Shown here: positions 12,627 through 19,532 of the stretch, piece by piece
Position numbering within the stretch: position 1 is the first letter of the stretch
How the letters are laid out: every line of letters starts with the position of its first letter
DNA from: a virus
DNA length: 27,111 nt
Virus record (IMG/VR): IMGVR_UViG_3300042452_000558
Span: 1 to 27,111 of that record
Strand: one strand, 5' to 3'
The notes under the pieces: model-generated
What the model saw: only the letters and a program-made list of their open reading frames with translations
The model's database searches: none
What the model was told of the DNA's origin: nothing
Program-made: the position numbers and the translations under genes

Positions 12627-13343
12627 GTGGCCGTCATGGGCCACACGTTCTCTGAGTCTCAACGACTCGACTCCCAGCTATTCCATCACGCTAATCCGCT
12701 TGACGATGCTCGCGTCGATGCGGAGTTGCCGAAAGATTCCCCTGCGGACTTCTGTCTTGATGAAGTAGCGCAAATGCGCGGGGAGATTCACACGCGCCTC
12801 GACGCAATGATGCGCGGCCCTGCCGGGACGCAAGCGGTCTTTGCCTATCTGCAATTCGTCATACGTAAATGCACGGAGGCGGGGATCGCGCAATGGATGG
12901 AGCAGGAGAACGACCAAGGAAGTATCGCGCGCGGGGAAGACGCTATCGTGCTGGCCCTGCAAATGGTCACGCAACTCCTACTCGGAGACGGCGACTCACA
13001 CAAGGTCATGACTGCGCGGCAACAAGCTATGCGGGCGCAGGCTTTGCTTTTTGCCATAGGGCGCACCCGCAAGACAGAGACACAAATCGCGCAGGAGTTT
13101 GGCTATACCCGCGCCAACGTCTCGGCAGTGGTCAAAAACTATCAGCGCAAATTTAAGTTATGGAAGTCGCGCGGCATGAAATCCGACGCCGCCGTCGAAG
13201 TCTATCGTGAACGGGCAAAGCGCGTTCACAGGGAAAACAAAGAAAAACAACAACAATGGAAAACACAGAACAAACACAACTCAGTCAACCGTCTCTTAAC
13301 CTTGAAATCCTCGTTGATGCAGACGCTTGTGCCGCAGAACTAA
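12627..13343 (+). CDS. Helix-turn-helix regulator, sigma-region-4-like
   Basis: A 238-residue protein. Residues about 125-175 (TARQQAMRAQALLFAIGRTR, then KTETQIAQEFGYTRANVSAV) form a convincing helix-turn-helix of the sigma region-4 type, followed by a Lys/Arg/Gln-rich tail. The N-terminal half is helical and unassigned. It could control late transcription or act in DNA packaging; neither is proven. GTG 12627 or the in-frame ATG 12636 may be the start. Its 3' end overlaps the next gene by 88 bases, unusual for this compact genome. The gap before it (12558-12626) carries GGTCA-TT-TGACC (12563-12574), a possible operator. Confidence 0.6.
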   Translation: MAVMGHTFSESQRLDSQLFHHANPLDDARVDAELPKDSPADFCLDEVAQMRGEIHTRLDAMMRGPAGTQAVFAYLQFVIRKCTEAGIAQWMEQENDQGSIARGEDAIVLALQMVTQLLLGDGDSHKVMTARQQAMRAQALLFAIGRTRKTETQIAQEFGYTRANVSAVVKNYQRKFKLWKSRGMKSDAAVEVYRERAKRVHRENKEKQQQWKTQNKHNSVNRLLTLKSSLMQTLVPQN

Positions 13344-13810
13344 AACGCTGCGCGGGCGAAGCCGACAAATGCGCTGCAATGGCGCAAGGATGCGCGGAGA
13401 TTGCAATTCGCCATGCGTGGAACGCTGGCACGATCTGCAACCGCGCCAAGGAAATTGTTCCGCATGGAACATTCAAAGATTGGCTTGAGCAGAACTGCGG
13501 GGATCGCGGCTATCACACAATGCTGAAATGGATGAAGCTGGCAAAAGTTGATTTAAATCTACTTTTGGAAGTGCAAAACGTGAAAAATTTAAAGGAGGCC
13601 TACATTGCCGCAGGCGTCTTGCCAGAACCGGAGGCAAAGACCGAAGGCGGCGAAGGCGAAGCAAAAGACAAGCCGCCTTTCACGCTTACATTCAAAACCA
13701 ACTGGCGCAGCGTCAGCGAATGGAGCCGCGACGCGGCCAAAGACTTTCTTTATGAGTTTGATCGTTTGGCGCAACTAGCGCGCTCGCTCAAAACGGAGTT
13801 TGGTCTGTGA
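13256..13810 (+). CDS. DUF3102-like protein
   Basis: A 184-residue protein. HAWNAGTICNRAKEIVPHGT and FKDWLEQNCGDRGYHTMLKW (about 53-92) match the DUF3102 pattern found in many phages and plasmids, a helical domain resembling DNA-binding or ParB-associated modules. A Glu/Lys/Gly linker (about 122-140) leads to a C-terminal helical part. The ATG is followed at once by a one-mismatch copy of the ACACAGAACA box (13261-13272). It overlaps the previous gene by 88 bases and is coupled to the next by GTGA (13807-13810). Confidence 0.6.
   Translation: MENTEQTQLSQPSLNLEILVDADACAAELKRCAGEADKCAAMAQGCAEIAIRHAWNAGTICNRAKEIVPHGTFKDWLEQNCGDRGYHTMLKWMKLAKVDLNLLLEVQNVKNLKEAYIAAGVLPEPEAKTEGGEGEAKDKPPFTLTFKTNWRSVSEWSRDAAKDFLYEFDRLAQLARSLKTEFGL
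13261..13272 (+). repeat. GAACACAGAACA box 6 (first base changed)
   Basis: AAACACAGAACA, differing from the other five only at the first base, in codons 2-6 after the ATG at 13256. Confidence 0.5.
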
Positions 13811-13917
13811 GCATAGATCGCGTAATGCCCATGCTGCTTTTTGCCTTTGCCGCGATTGGTTTTGTCTGGTCGCTGGAGTGCATAGCGCAAGTCGTGCGGC
13901 AATGGCTTGGGCTGTGA
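13807..13917 (+). CDS. Tiny single-span membrane protein
   Basis: A 36-residue protein from GTG 13807, MSIDRVMPMLLFAFAAIGFV followed by WSLECIAQVVRQWLGL. Residues about 7-28 form one hydrophobic helix. The GTGA overlap with the preceding stop supports translation. A lysis or membrane role is possible but unsupported. Confidence 0.45.
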   Translation: MSIDRVMPMLLFAFAAIGFVWSLECIAQVVRQWLGL

Positions 13918-13920
13918 GGC

Positions 13921-13927
13921 ATTGACA
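13921..13927 (+). promoter_or_regulatory. ATTGACA, variant of the TTTGACA start-site word
   Basis: It ends 14 bases before the ATG at 13942, the same spacing as the six exact TTTGACA copies, and is the only one-mismatch member I assign to the set. Confidence 0.4.
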
Positions 13928-13941
13928 CAAGCAAAGTTGAT

Positions 13942-14235
13942 ATGACCTCCGAATTGGCAGGAATCAGAAAATATCTAAAACGCACCAAGTCTCTTGGAGA
14001 ACTCCAGACTCTTGCTGACGGGCTGTATTCCATAGCTGATTCGGAGGTCACTATCACCTCAACAGGCTTTGAGGGCGGCAGCGCCAGCGGCACGGCCCGG
14101 CGTTACAGCAAGGCCGACATCCTCAACATCGTGGAAGATTTGATCGAAGACCTTGCGCCTTCGATTGAGCCAGTGAAGACGCGTTCGGCGGGCATGGTGT
14201 ATTCCGATTGGAGCGAAGCGCCCGCCCGCCTGTAA
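13942..14235 (+). CDS. gpW-like head completion protein (putative)
   Basis: A 97-residue protein lying directly before the portal, where lambda has gpW. A helix (LGELQTLADGLYSIADS) leads to VTITSTGFEGGSASG and then RRYSKADILNIVEDLIEDLA, ending GMVYSDW. This helix, beta hairpin, helix, tail order resembles gpW, which closes the portal after packaging, though this protein is about 30 residues longer. The assignment rests on position and pattern, not on strong similarity. Confidence 0.5.
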   Translation: MTSELAGIRKYLKRTKSLGELQTLADGLYSIADSEVTITSTGFEGGSASGTARRYSKADILNIVEDLIEDLAPSIEPVKTRSAGMVYSDWSEAPARL

Positions 14236-14242
14236 TTTGACA
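14236..14242 (+). promoter_or_regulatory. TTTGACA start-site word, portal gene
   Basis: Ends 13 bases before GTG 14256. A small hairpin, GCC-GCA-GGC (14247-14255), lies between the word and the start codon. No -10 box at promoter spacing. Confidence 0.55.
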
Positions 14243-14255
14243 GACCGCCGCAGGC

Positions 14256-15743
14256 GTGGCGGAAATTCAAACGAAATCAAAGCGCGGCGGAGCGCGCCCC
14301 GGAGCAGGCAGGCCACGCAAGCCCGATGCCAAAAATGCCGCCTATGAGGCGGGCGAACTTTATCAGCCGGGCAGGACGTTCATCTATATGCCCACGGTGG
14401 AGCCGCGCAACGAGCTTACCAACGGCACGCGGGTCAACATCATGCGGAAGGCGCGATGGCTCTACAACAACGTGGGCCTTGCCGCCCGCGCCGTGGATGG
14501 CGTGGCGCGTTATGTCTGCGGCACGGGCATTATTCCCGCTGCACGCACCTCCGACGATGCGTGGAATAAGCAAGCTGAAGAACTGTTTGAGGATTCCGTA
14601 GGCCGCGAAGCGTTTGGTTTCGACGCGGGCGGTCAGGTCAATTTTTACGAGGCGCAGAGCTTCATCATTCGCCACGTTGCTATCGACGGCGACTTTTTCG
14701 GGCAGTTCATCAAAAGCGAGAGCGGGCGCGCCCTGGTTCGGTTCATGGGAGCCGAGCAAGTGGGCAACGCCTCGACCCCGCTGGCGCAAGACGAATGGCA
14801 AGACGGAGTGCGGACTGACCGCTACGGCAGGCCGACACAATACCGCATCCTTGGCAGCGCCGACGCACAGCGTTTCACCGATGTCTCTGCCGATGACATC
14901 CTGCACTTCCGCCGCCCTGTTCGCATTGGCTACACGCGCAGCCCGTCCTGGCTGGCCCGCGCAGCCCTGCATCTGCACGACATGGCCGATATCGTCAGCT
15001 TCACCAAGCAGACGTTTAAACTGGCAAGCCAGCCCGCCTTTATCATCGAGTCGCCCGACGCCATGCAGATCGGCATGGGGGCCGCGCTCAAGAAGCAGGA
15101 TGCTTCCACGGGCAGCGTGACGCTCGACAAGCTCTACTCGCAATCGGGCGTGGTGCAGTTGCCGCCCGGAAGCAAGTTGCAGCAATTCAAAAACGAGCAT
15201 CCTGGCAACAACTTTCAGCAGTTCCTCGATTTTCTCGCCCGCGACATCTCTTGGGGTATCGGCGTCTCGCCCGAAATGCTTTGGTCGGTGGCCGGGATCG
15301 GCGGGGCAAATACCCGCTATGTGCTGGCCGACGCACAGGTCTTTTTCTCCGAATTGCAGGAATGGCTCATCAATCAATTCTGCCGCCGCTTCTGGAAGTA
15401 TTGGGTCTGGTCGGAGATCCAAGCGGGACGCCTACCGCTGCGTGACGATTGGTGGCGCGTTGATTTCATCCCGCCCGCCCGCGCCACGGTGGACTTTGGC
15501 CGCGATACCAAGGCGCTGTTGGAGATCGTCCGCACGGGCGCAATGTCCACCCGCCGCTTTGCCGAGATGCACGGGCTGGACGAGGAGGCCGAAGAAGATG
15601 CGGCGATTGCCGCCGCGCTTCGCCGCAAAGAGAAGTGCGAGGCCGCAGGGTTGAGCGTCACAGACGTATTCCCGCCCGCGCCGGGCTCGCCTATCACCGC
15701 GCCTGCGGTTGACACGAGCGAAGTGCCGCCTGCCGACGTTTGA
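14256..15743 (+). CDS. Portal protein, lambda gpB family
   Basis: A 495-residue protein of the usual length for lambda-type portals. After a basic Gly/Arg/Pro N-terminus (GGARPGAGRPRKP) it shows the family blocks: VNIMRKARWLYNNVGLAARA with YVCGTGIIP, ADDILHFRRPVRIGYTRSPS, and DFLARDISWGIGVSPEMLWS with GANTRYVLADAQVF. It forms the dodecameric DNA channel and docks the terminase. The GTG start lies 13 bases after TTTGACA, and the stop TGA is itself part of the next TTTGACA copy. Confidence 0.92.
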   Translation: MAEIQTKSKRGGARPGAGRPRKPDAKNAAYEAGELYQPGRTFIYMPTVEPRNELTNGTRVNIMRKARWLYNNVGLAARAVDGVARYVCGTGIIPAARTSDDAWNKQAEELFEDSVGREAFGFDAGGQVNFYEAQSFIIRHVAIDGDFFGQFIKSESGRALVRFMGAEQVGNASTPLAQDEWQDGVRTDRYGRPTQYRILGSADAQRFTDVSADDILHFRRPVRIGYTRSPSWLARAALHLHDMADIVSFTKQTFKLASQPAFIIESPDAMQIGMGAALKKQDASTGSVTLDKLYSQSGVVQLPPGSKLQQFKNEHPGNNFQQFLDFLARDISWGIGVSPEMLWSVAGIGGANTRYVLADAQVFFSELQEWLINQFCRRFWKYWVWSEIQAGRLPLRDDWWRVDFIPPARATVDFGRDTKALLEIVRTGAMSTRRFAEMHGLDEEAEEDAAIAAALRRKEKCEAAGLSVTDVFPPAPGSPITAPAVDTSEVPPADV

Positions 15744-15757
15744 CACCCGCGAGGGTG
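15739..15757 (+). promoter_or_regulatory. TTTGACA word plus GNRA-loop hairpin before the protease gene
   Basis: TTTGACA (15739-15745) contains the portal stop TGA. Starting within it, CACCC-GCGA-GGGTG (15744-15757) forms a 5-bp stem with a GCGA tetraloop, one base before ATG 15759. Confidence 0.6.
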
Positions 15758-15758
15758 C

Positions 15759-16808
15759 ATGACCCAGAAGTGGTATGCGTTTAAAAACTCTTCCGACAAG
15801 AGCGGCGAGGTTGAGCTTTCTATCTACGACGAAATCGGTGCGTTCGGCATCGGCGCAAAAGAGTTTATCGCAGAACTGCGCGAATACAAAGGCCAGCACG
15901 TCCATGTCCGAATTAACTCCCCCGGTGGAGAGATCATTGACGGAAGCGCCATTGCCAACGCGCTGAACCGCCACGAAGGCGGCGTCACTGTCCACATCGA
16001 CGGCCTCGCGGCTTCGATGGCGAGCTACATCGCCATGTCGGGCAAGCCGACTTACATGAGCGAGAACGCGCTGCTCATGATCCACAACCCGTGGACGCTC
16101 GCCGCTGGCGAAGCTGACGATCTTCGCAAGCAAGCCGACTTGCTCGACACGATGAAGTCCACGCTGGTGCGTGGCTATCAGCGCAAGAGCGGGATGCCTG
16201 CCGAAGAGATCAGCAAGCTCATGGACGAAGAAACATGGCTGACGGCGCTGGAAGCCACCGCGCTCGGCTTTGTGGACGCTATCGAAGACGGCATTCCTGC
16301 CGCCGCCAGCGCCAAGGATTTGCGCCACAGGTTTGACACTTTTGCAAAGCGCATGGACGAATCCAATTCCGTCGCTCCCGAAGTCGAAGTCGCCGCGCCT
16401 GCGGTTGAAGTCGCCGTTGAGGAAGCGCCCGCCGCAGTCGAGGCCGAAGTCGCGCCCGAAGTCACAGAAGAGCCCGCCGCCGAAGAGGCCGCGCCCGAAG
16501 CCAGGGCCGACGATTCCGCCGAAAAGCTCGCCGCGCTGGAAGCCGAGAAGGCCGAAGCCATCGCCCGCGCCGAAGCTGCCGAGGCCGAACTTGCCAAAGT
16601 CAAAGACGCTTTCGCCGCGTTGGAGAAATCCGCAGGCGTTTCCGCCGCAACAGTCGCCCCGGTTGCCAAGTCCGAAGAGTCCGACCCCGTGGCGCAGTGG
16701 ATGGCCGCAGTCGAGTCCAAGGACTTCGCGGCCAGCAACAAACTTTACGCCGAGCACAAGAAGGCCATTTGGGCCGCTCGCGCCTCACTTTCCAAAGCCA
16801 CCAGCTAA
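15759..16808 (+). CDS. ClpP-like prohead maturation protease fused to scaffold
   Basis: A 349-residue protein. Residues 1-190 are a ClpP/S14-like serine protease: NSPGG (53-57) at the oxyanion site, nucleophile Ser86 in GLAASMASYI, His109 in LLMIHNPW, and an Asp near 127-130. The rest is an Ala/Glu/Val-rich stretch, a charged coiled coil (about 245-290) and a basic C-terminal helix, which is the layout of a scaffold protein with a capsid-binding tail. It would cleave scaffold and itself during prohead maturation. An in-frame ATG at 16353 preceded by TTTGACA suggests the scaffold is also made separately, as with lambda C/Nu3. Confidence 0.88.
   Translation: MTQKWYAFKNSSDKSGEVELSIYDEIGAFGIGAKEFIAELREYKGQHVHVRINSPGGEIIDGSAIANALNRHEGGVTVHIDGLAASMASYIAMSGKPTYMSENALLMIHNPWTLAAGEADDLRKQADLLDTMKSTLVRGYQRKSGMPAEEISKLMDEETWLTALEATALGFVDAIEDGIPAAASAKDLRHRFDTFAKRMDESNSVAPEVEVAAPAVEVAVEEAPAAVEAEVAPEVTEEPAAEEAAPEARADDSAEKLAALEAEKAEAIARAEAAEAELAKVKDAFAALEKSAGVSAATVAPVAKSEESDPVAQWMAAVESKDFAASNKLYAEHKKAIWAARASLSKATS
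16332..16338 (+). promoter_or_regulatory. TTTGACA word inside the protease gene
   Basis: Lies within coding sequence yet keeps the 14-base spacing to an in-frame ATG (16353). A weak hairpin, CTTT-TGC-AAAG (16339-16349), lies between them. Confidence 0.5.
16353..16808 (+). CDS. Predicted internally initiated scaffold protein (Nu3-like)
   Basis: Starting at Met199 of the protease reading frame (MDESNSVAPEVEV), this 151-residue product would contain only the acidic linker, coiled coil and C-terminal helix. That is what a scaffold needs, and it matches the overlapping lambda C/Nu3 arrangement. The evidence for a real start is the TTTGACA copy 14 bases upstream and the exact position at the domain boundary. 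It remains a prediction. Confidence 0.5.
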   Translation: MDESNSVAPEVEVAAPAVEVAVEEAPAAVEAEVAPEVTEEPAAEEAAPEARADDSAEKLAALEAEKAEAIARAEAAEAELAKVKDAFAALEKSAGVSAATVAPVAKSEESDPVAQWMAAVESKDFAASNKLYAEHKKAIWAARASLSKATS

Positions 16809-16852
16809 GGAAAACCCAACAACCAACAAACCCAACCTAATCAACTAAAGAT

Positions 16853-17704
16853 ATGGCTAACGTATTCGATTCCGGGCTGGTGGTCGCCACCATCTCGCAA
16901 CAGGTTCAGACAGTCTTGGCTAATCGCCTCGCTCCTCTGCGCCTTTTCACCACTGACTTCTCGAACGAAGTCAAGAAAGCTAAGGACACCATTCAGGTGC
17001 CCATCGTCTCGGCAACCAGCGCCACCGCTGTTAACCCGACCAACTTTGAACCCGGCTCCGATGTGACCGTTGGCAAGGCCACCGTCACCTTGGATCATGT
17101 GGCTCAGTTCTTCGGCATCAGCCAGGCGGATCTCGCCCTCGGTCATCGCCTTGAGAACCTCATCAAGATCAACGTGGACGCTCTGGCCGACAAGCTCTGG
17201 AGCATCGCCATTACGCCCGTCACGACCGTGAACTTCGGCGCGGCGACTGTCACCACGACCACGATCACTCCGGGCAGCGGCCACTTGGCCTCGCTGTGGA
17301 GCGCGATCAGCAAATCCACCAGCAAGGGCTTGGTCGTTACTCCGTCGATCTACTCGGCGCTCATCCCGACCAACGCGGACTTCCTGCCGCTTCAAAACGG
17401 TGCTTATGGTTTCGATCAGGGCATCTACTACGCGAACAGCTTCAGCGGTGCGGTCACGGGCCTCGACGGCTTCGCCTGCTCGCGCGAAGCGGTGTGCGTT
17501 GCCTCGGCCAAGCCGATGATCGACCCTGCGGTTTCCTCGCAGTTCCAGATCAGCGACCAAGTTGTCACCCTCGATCAGTTGGGCCTCTCGGTCTACTGGA
17601 ACGTGTGGGGCTCGACCAACAACCGTCAGGTCAACGCTTCCATCGAGCTTATGTTCGGCGCGGCCCCCGGCCTCACGAGCAACACGATGGCGCTGATTAT
17701 CTAG
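16853..17704 (+). CDS. Major capsid protein (HK97 fold)
   Basis: This 283-residue protein is the only gene in the expected major-head slot, after the protease-scaffold. Its opening, SQQVQTVLANRLAPLRLFTT, the strand/loop TIQVPIVSATSATAVNPTNF, and TVTLDHVAQFFGISQADLAL fit the N-arm, E-loop and spine helix of HK97-type capsids. LVVTPSIYSALIPTN and GAYGFDQGIYYANSFSG fit the A-domain. No separate decoration protein lies beside it. The leader (16809-16852) is almost free of G and has no Shine-Dalgarno, consistent with an unstructured, efficiently translated mRNA. Strong hairpins follow the gene. Confidence 0.82.
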   Translation: MANVFDSGLVVATISQQVQTVLANRLAPLRLFTTDFSNEVKKAKDTIQVPIVSATSATAVNPTNFEPGSDVTVGKATVTLDHVAQFFGISQADLALGHRLENLIKINVDALADKLWSIAITPVTTVNFGAATVTTTTITPGSGHLASLWSAISKSTSKGLVVTPSIYSALIPTNADFLPLQNGAYGFDQGIYYANSFSGAVTGLDGFACSREAVCVASAKPMIDPAVSSQFQISDQVVTLDQLGLSVYWNVWGSTNNRQVNASIELMFGAAPGLTSNTMALII

Positions 17705-17719
17705 TTCTGTGTGTTCATC

Positions 17720-17749
17720 CTCCCGGCGGATTGAGTGGACCGCCGGGAG
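17720..17749 (+). terminator. Strong hairpin after the capsid gene
   Basis: CTCCCGGCGG (17720-17729) pairs perfectly over 10 bp with CCGCCGGGAG (17740-17749). Only TTTCACTT follows, so it may protect the capsid mRNA 3' end as well as slow transcription. Confidence 0.65.
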
Positions 17750-17758
17750 TTTCACTTA

Positions 17759-17770
17759 GGTCTTCGGACC
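17759..17770 (+). other. UUCG tetraloop mini-hairpin
   Basis: GGTC-TTCG-GACC, the extra-stable C(UUCG)G loop, lies between the other two hairpins after the capsid gene and may be an RNA stability element. Confidence 0.5.
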
Positions 17771-17773
17771 AAG

Positions 17774-17809
17774 GGGTCACGGTTCCACTCGCCGTGGCCC
17801 TTCCTTTTT
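17774..17809 (+). terminator. Rho-independent terminator before the glycosyltransferase genes
   Basis: GGGTCACGG (17774-17782) pairs with CCGTGGCCC (17792-17800) through one T-G wobble around a 9-base loop, followed by TTCCTTTTT. The next gene begins only eight bases later, so readthrough or attenuation must feed it. Confidence 0.75.
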
Positions 17810-17816
17810 GTAGCAA

Positions 17817-19532
17817 GTGGCGAAAATACATCTCGGCATAATCGCGGGCAACGAAGAGGCCATGATTGGCCGATTCTTGGACTCGTTTCAGCCTCACGTT
17901 GATTCTGTTTCGGTTGTCCGCGCCATCGGAAACCAATCGCCAGACCGAACGCTCGACATCGCCAAAGAGCGCGGCTGCATCGTGGGTGAGTATTGGAACG
18001 CGCCCGACCGCCAATGGGAGCACGTCGACAACTTCGCCGCCGCCCGCAACCAGACCTTTGCCCTGGCCCCCGAAGGCACGGACTTCCTCATGTGGGCCGA
18101 TTGCGATGATTTGCTAGGTGACAGTGGCGCGGCGGTGCTTCGACTCCTTAGAGACGGCAAAGATCCGCAAGCAGATGTGATCTATGCGCCGTATGTGACT
18201 AACGCGGCAGGAAGCTACGCGCGCCGGGTGCGTTTGCTCAAAGCCTCGGCATACGAGAAATGGATTAACGCGGTCCACGAGGACATTGAGCACAAGCCAG
18301 AAAGCAAGCTCATCTGGTCAAATGAATTGCAAGTGATTCATATGCCCGTGAACAACAAGCGGACAAGCGTAGTCCGCAACCGCCGCATCCTTGAAGCCAT
18401 TCCCGAAACCGAGCGCACGGGCCGCGAGTGGTGGTTCCTTTTCCGCGAATGCGAAGTGCAGCAAGACATTCCCAAGGCGCTGGAGGCCGCTGTTATTGCC
18501 ACAGGGCGCGACGATCTGGGCGACGAGGAAAAGTTCTGTGCGTATCAAACCATTGGCCGCTGGCTCAAAGACGTGGACGAAGCCGAGCGCCCCTTGCTTG
18601 AAGCCGTGCGCCTTATGCCGCATCGGCGCGAAGGTTATGCCGAGCTTGCCAAGGTTCACCTAGCTCGCGGCAGCGCAAGCAAAGCCTTGGCCTACGTCAA
18701 CGCGATGGAAGCGCAGCCCATGCCCAACGAACCTAGCTGGACGCATGACGCCTCACTTTTCGGATGGCGGGCGCATGATTTGAAATGCTTGGCCCTAGCA
18801 AAGAACGGCAAGCCCGAAGACGCCAACCGCATCCGCAAAGCATGGCACAAGCGCAACAAGGTGCGCCTTGCCATCGGCCACCCGACTTGTCGCCCAGAAA
18901 AAGCCATTGCGGTGCGGGAAATGGCTTTCTCACGGGCCGCAAAGCCCGACCAGTTGGCGTATTACTTTGGCGTGAACGAAGGCGATAATGACGTTGTGGA
19001 CGCGCTAAAGCATTACCCGCACGCCGTTAGCAAGGCCGTGCCCGAAGGACACGCCTCTGCCGTAGCCAATTACAATGCCGCCGCCCGTGCTGCCGCCGAA
19101 TCGGGGGCGCGCATCTTTGTCATGTTGCAGGATGATCTTTATCCGCCGCACGGATTCGATGAAATGATTGTTCGCGCCTTTGAGGGGCACATGGATTCGC
19201 CAGCCGTGCTGCACTTGCACGATGGATTCCGCAAAGAGGGCGACCCGATCATGGTTGCGATGTGCTACAACTGGCGCTGGTGGCTAGGACGGGAGTGGTT
19301 GCTCTGCCCGGAATACGACGGCTATTGGTCCGATACCGAGTATTCTTTCCGCGCCTACCGCGACACCAAGGTCATCAACGGGCGGCACATCCAACTGTAT
19401 CACGACCACCCGGTGTTCACGGGCGCGGCATCTGACGAGGAATATCAGCGGCAGCAAAACCCGGTTGCCAATGCGCGCGGGCGCGAAATCTTTGTGCGTC
19501 GCAACCCGGACGCCGTAGCGAAAGGCTGGTAA
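17817..19532 (+). CDS. Two-domain glycosyltransferase with central TPR-like region
   Basis: A 571-residue protein. Domain 1 (about 3-180) is a family-2 GT-A glycosyltransferase: IHLGIIAGNEEAMIGRFLDS, RNQTFALAPEGTDFLMWADC, with DCDD at 95-98. Residues about 215-345 form TPR-like helical repeats (LLEAVRLMPHRREGYAELAK). Domain 2 (about 375-571) has another GT-A pattern, ARIFVMLQDDLYPPHGFDEM (QDD at 438-440), with YDGYWSDTEYSFRAY and HIQLYHDHPVF. It lies between the capsid and connector genes, behind a terminator, like a cargo gene. Capsid or virion glycosylation is the simplest idea; modified DNA or host surface sugars are alternatives. The GTG start lacks both start-site words. Confidence 0.75.
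   Translation: MAKIHLGIIAGNEEAMIGRFLDSFQPHVDSVSVVRAIGNQSPDRTLDIAKERGCIVGEYWNAPDRQWEHVDNFAAARNQTFALAPEGTDFLMWADCDDLLGDSGAAVLRLLRDGKDPQADVIYAPYVTNAAGSYARRVRLLKASAYEKWINAVHEDIEHKPESKLIWSNELQVIHMPVNNKRTSVVRNRRILEAIPETERTGREWWFLFRECEVQQDIPKALEAAVIATGRDDLGDEEKFCAYQTIGRWLKDVDEAERPLLEAVRLMPHRREGYAELAKVHLARGSASKALAYVNAMEAQPMPNEPSWTHDASLFGWRAHDLKCLALAKNGKPEDANRIRKAWHKRNKVRLAIGHPTCRPEKAIAVREMAFSRAAKPDQLAYYFGVNEGDNDVVDALKHYPHAVSKAVPEGHASAVANYNAAARAAAESGARIFVMLQDDLYPPHGFDEMIVRAFEGHMDSPAVLHLHDGFRKEGDPIMVAMCYNWRWWLGREWLLCPEYDGYWSDTEYSFRAYRDTKVINGRHIQLYHDHPVFTGAASDEEYQRQQNPVANARGREIFVRRNPDAVAKGW

Noticed and set aside
14277-15422. Minus-strand open frame of 381 residues opposite the portal
   Set aside because: It lies entirely under a well-recognised portal gene, lacks its own start context and looks like a codon-bias shadow.
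15432-16757. Long open frame on the minus strand opposite the protease gene
   Set aside because: It arises from the Ala/Glu/Val-rich, GC-rich coding strand. The translation is low-complexity Gly/Arg/Phe with no family, and the + strand gene has clear catalytic motifs.
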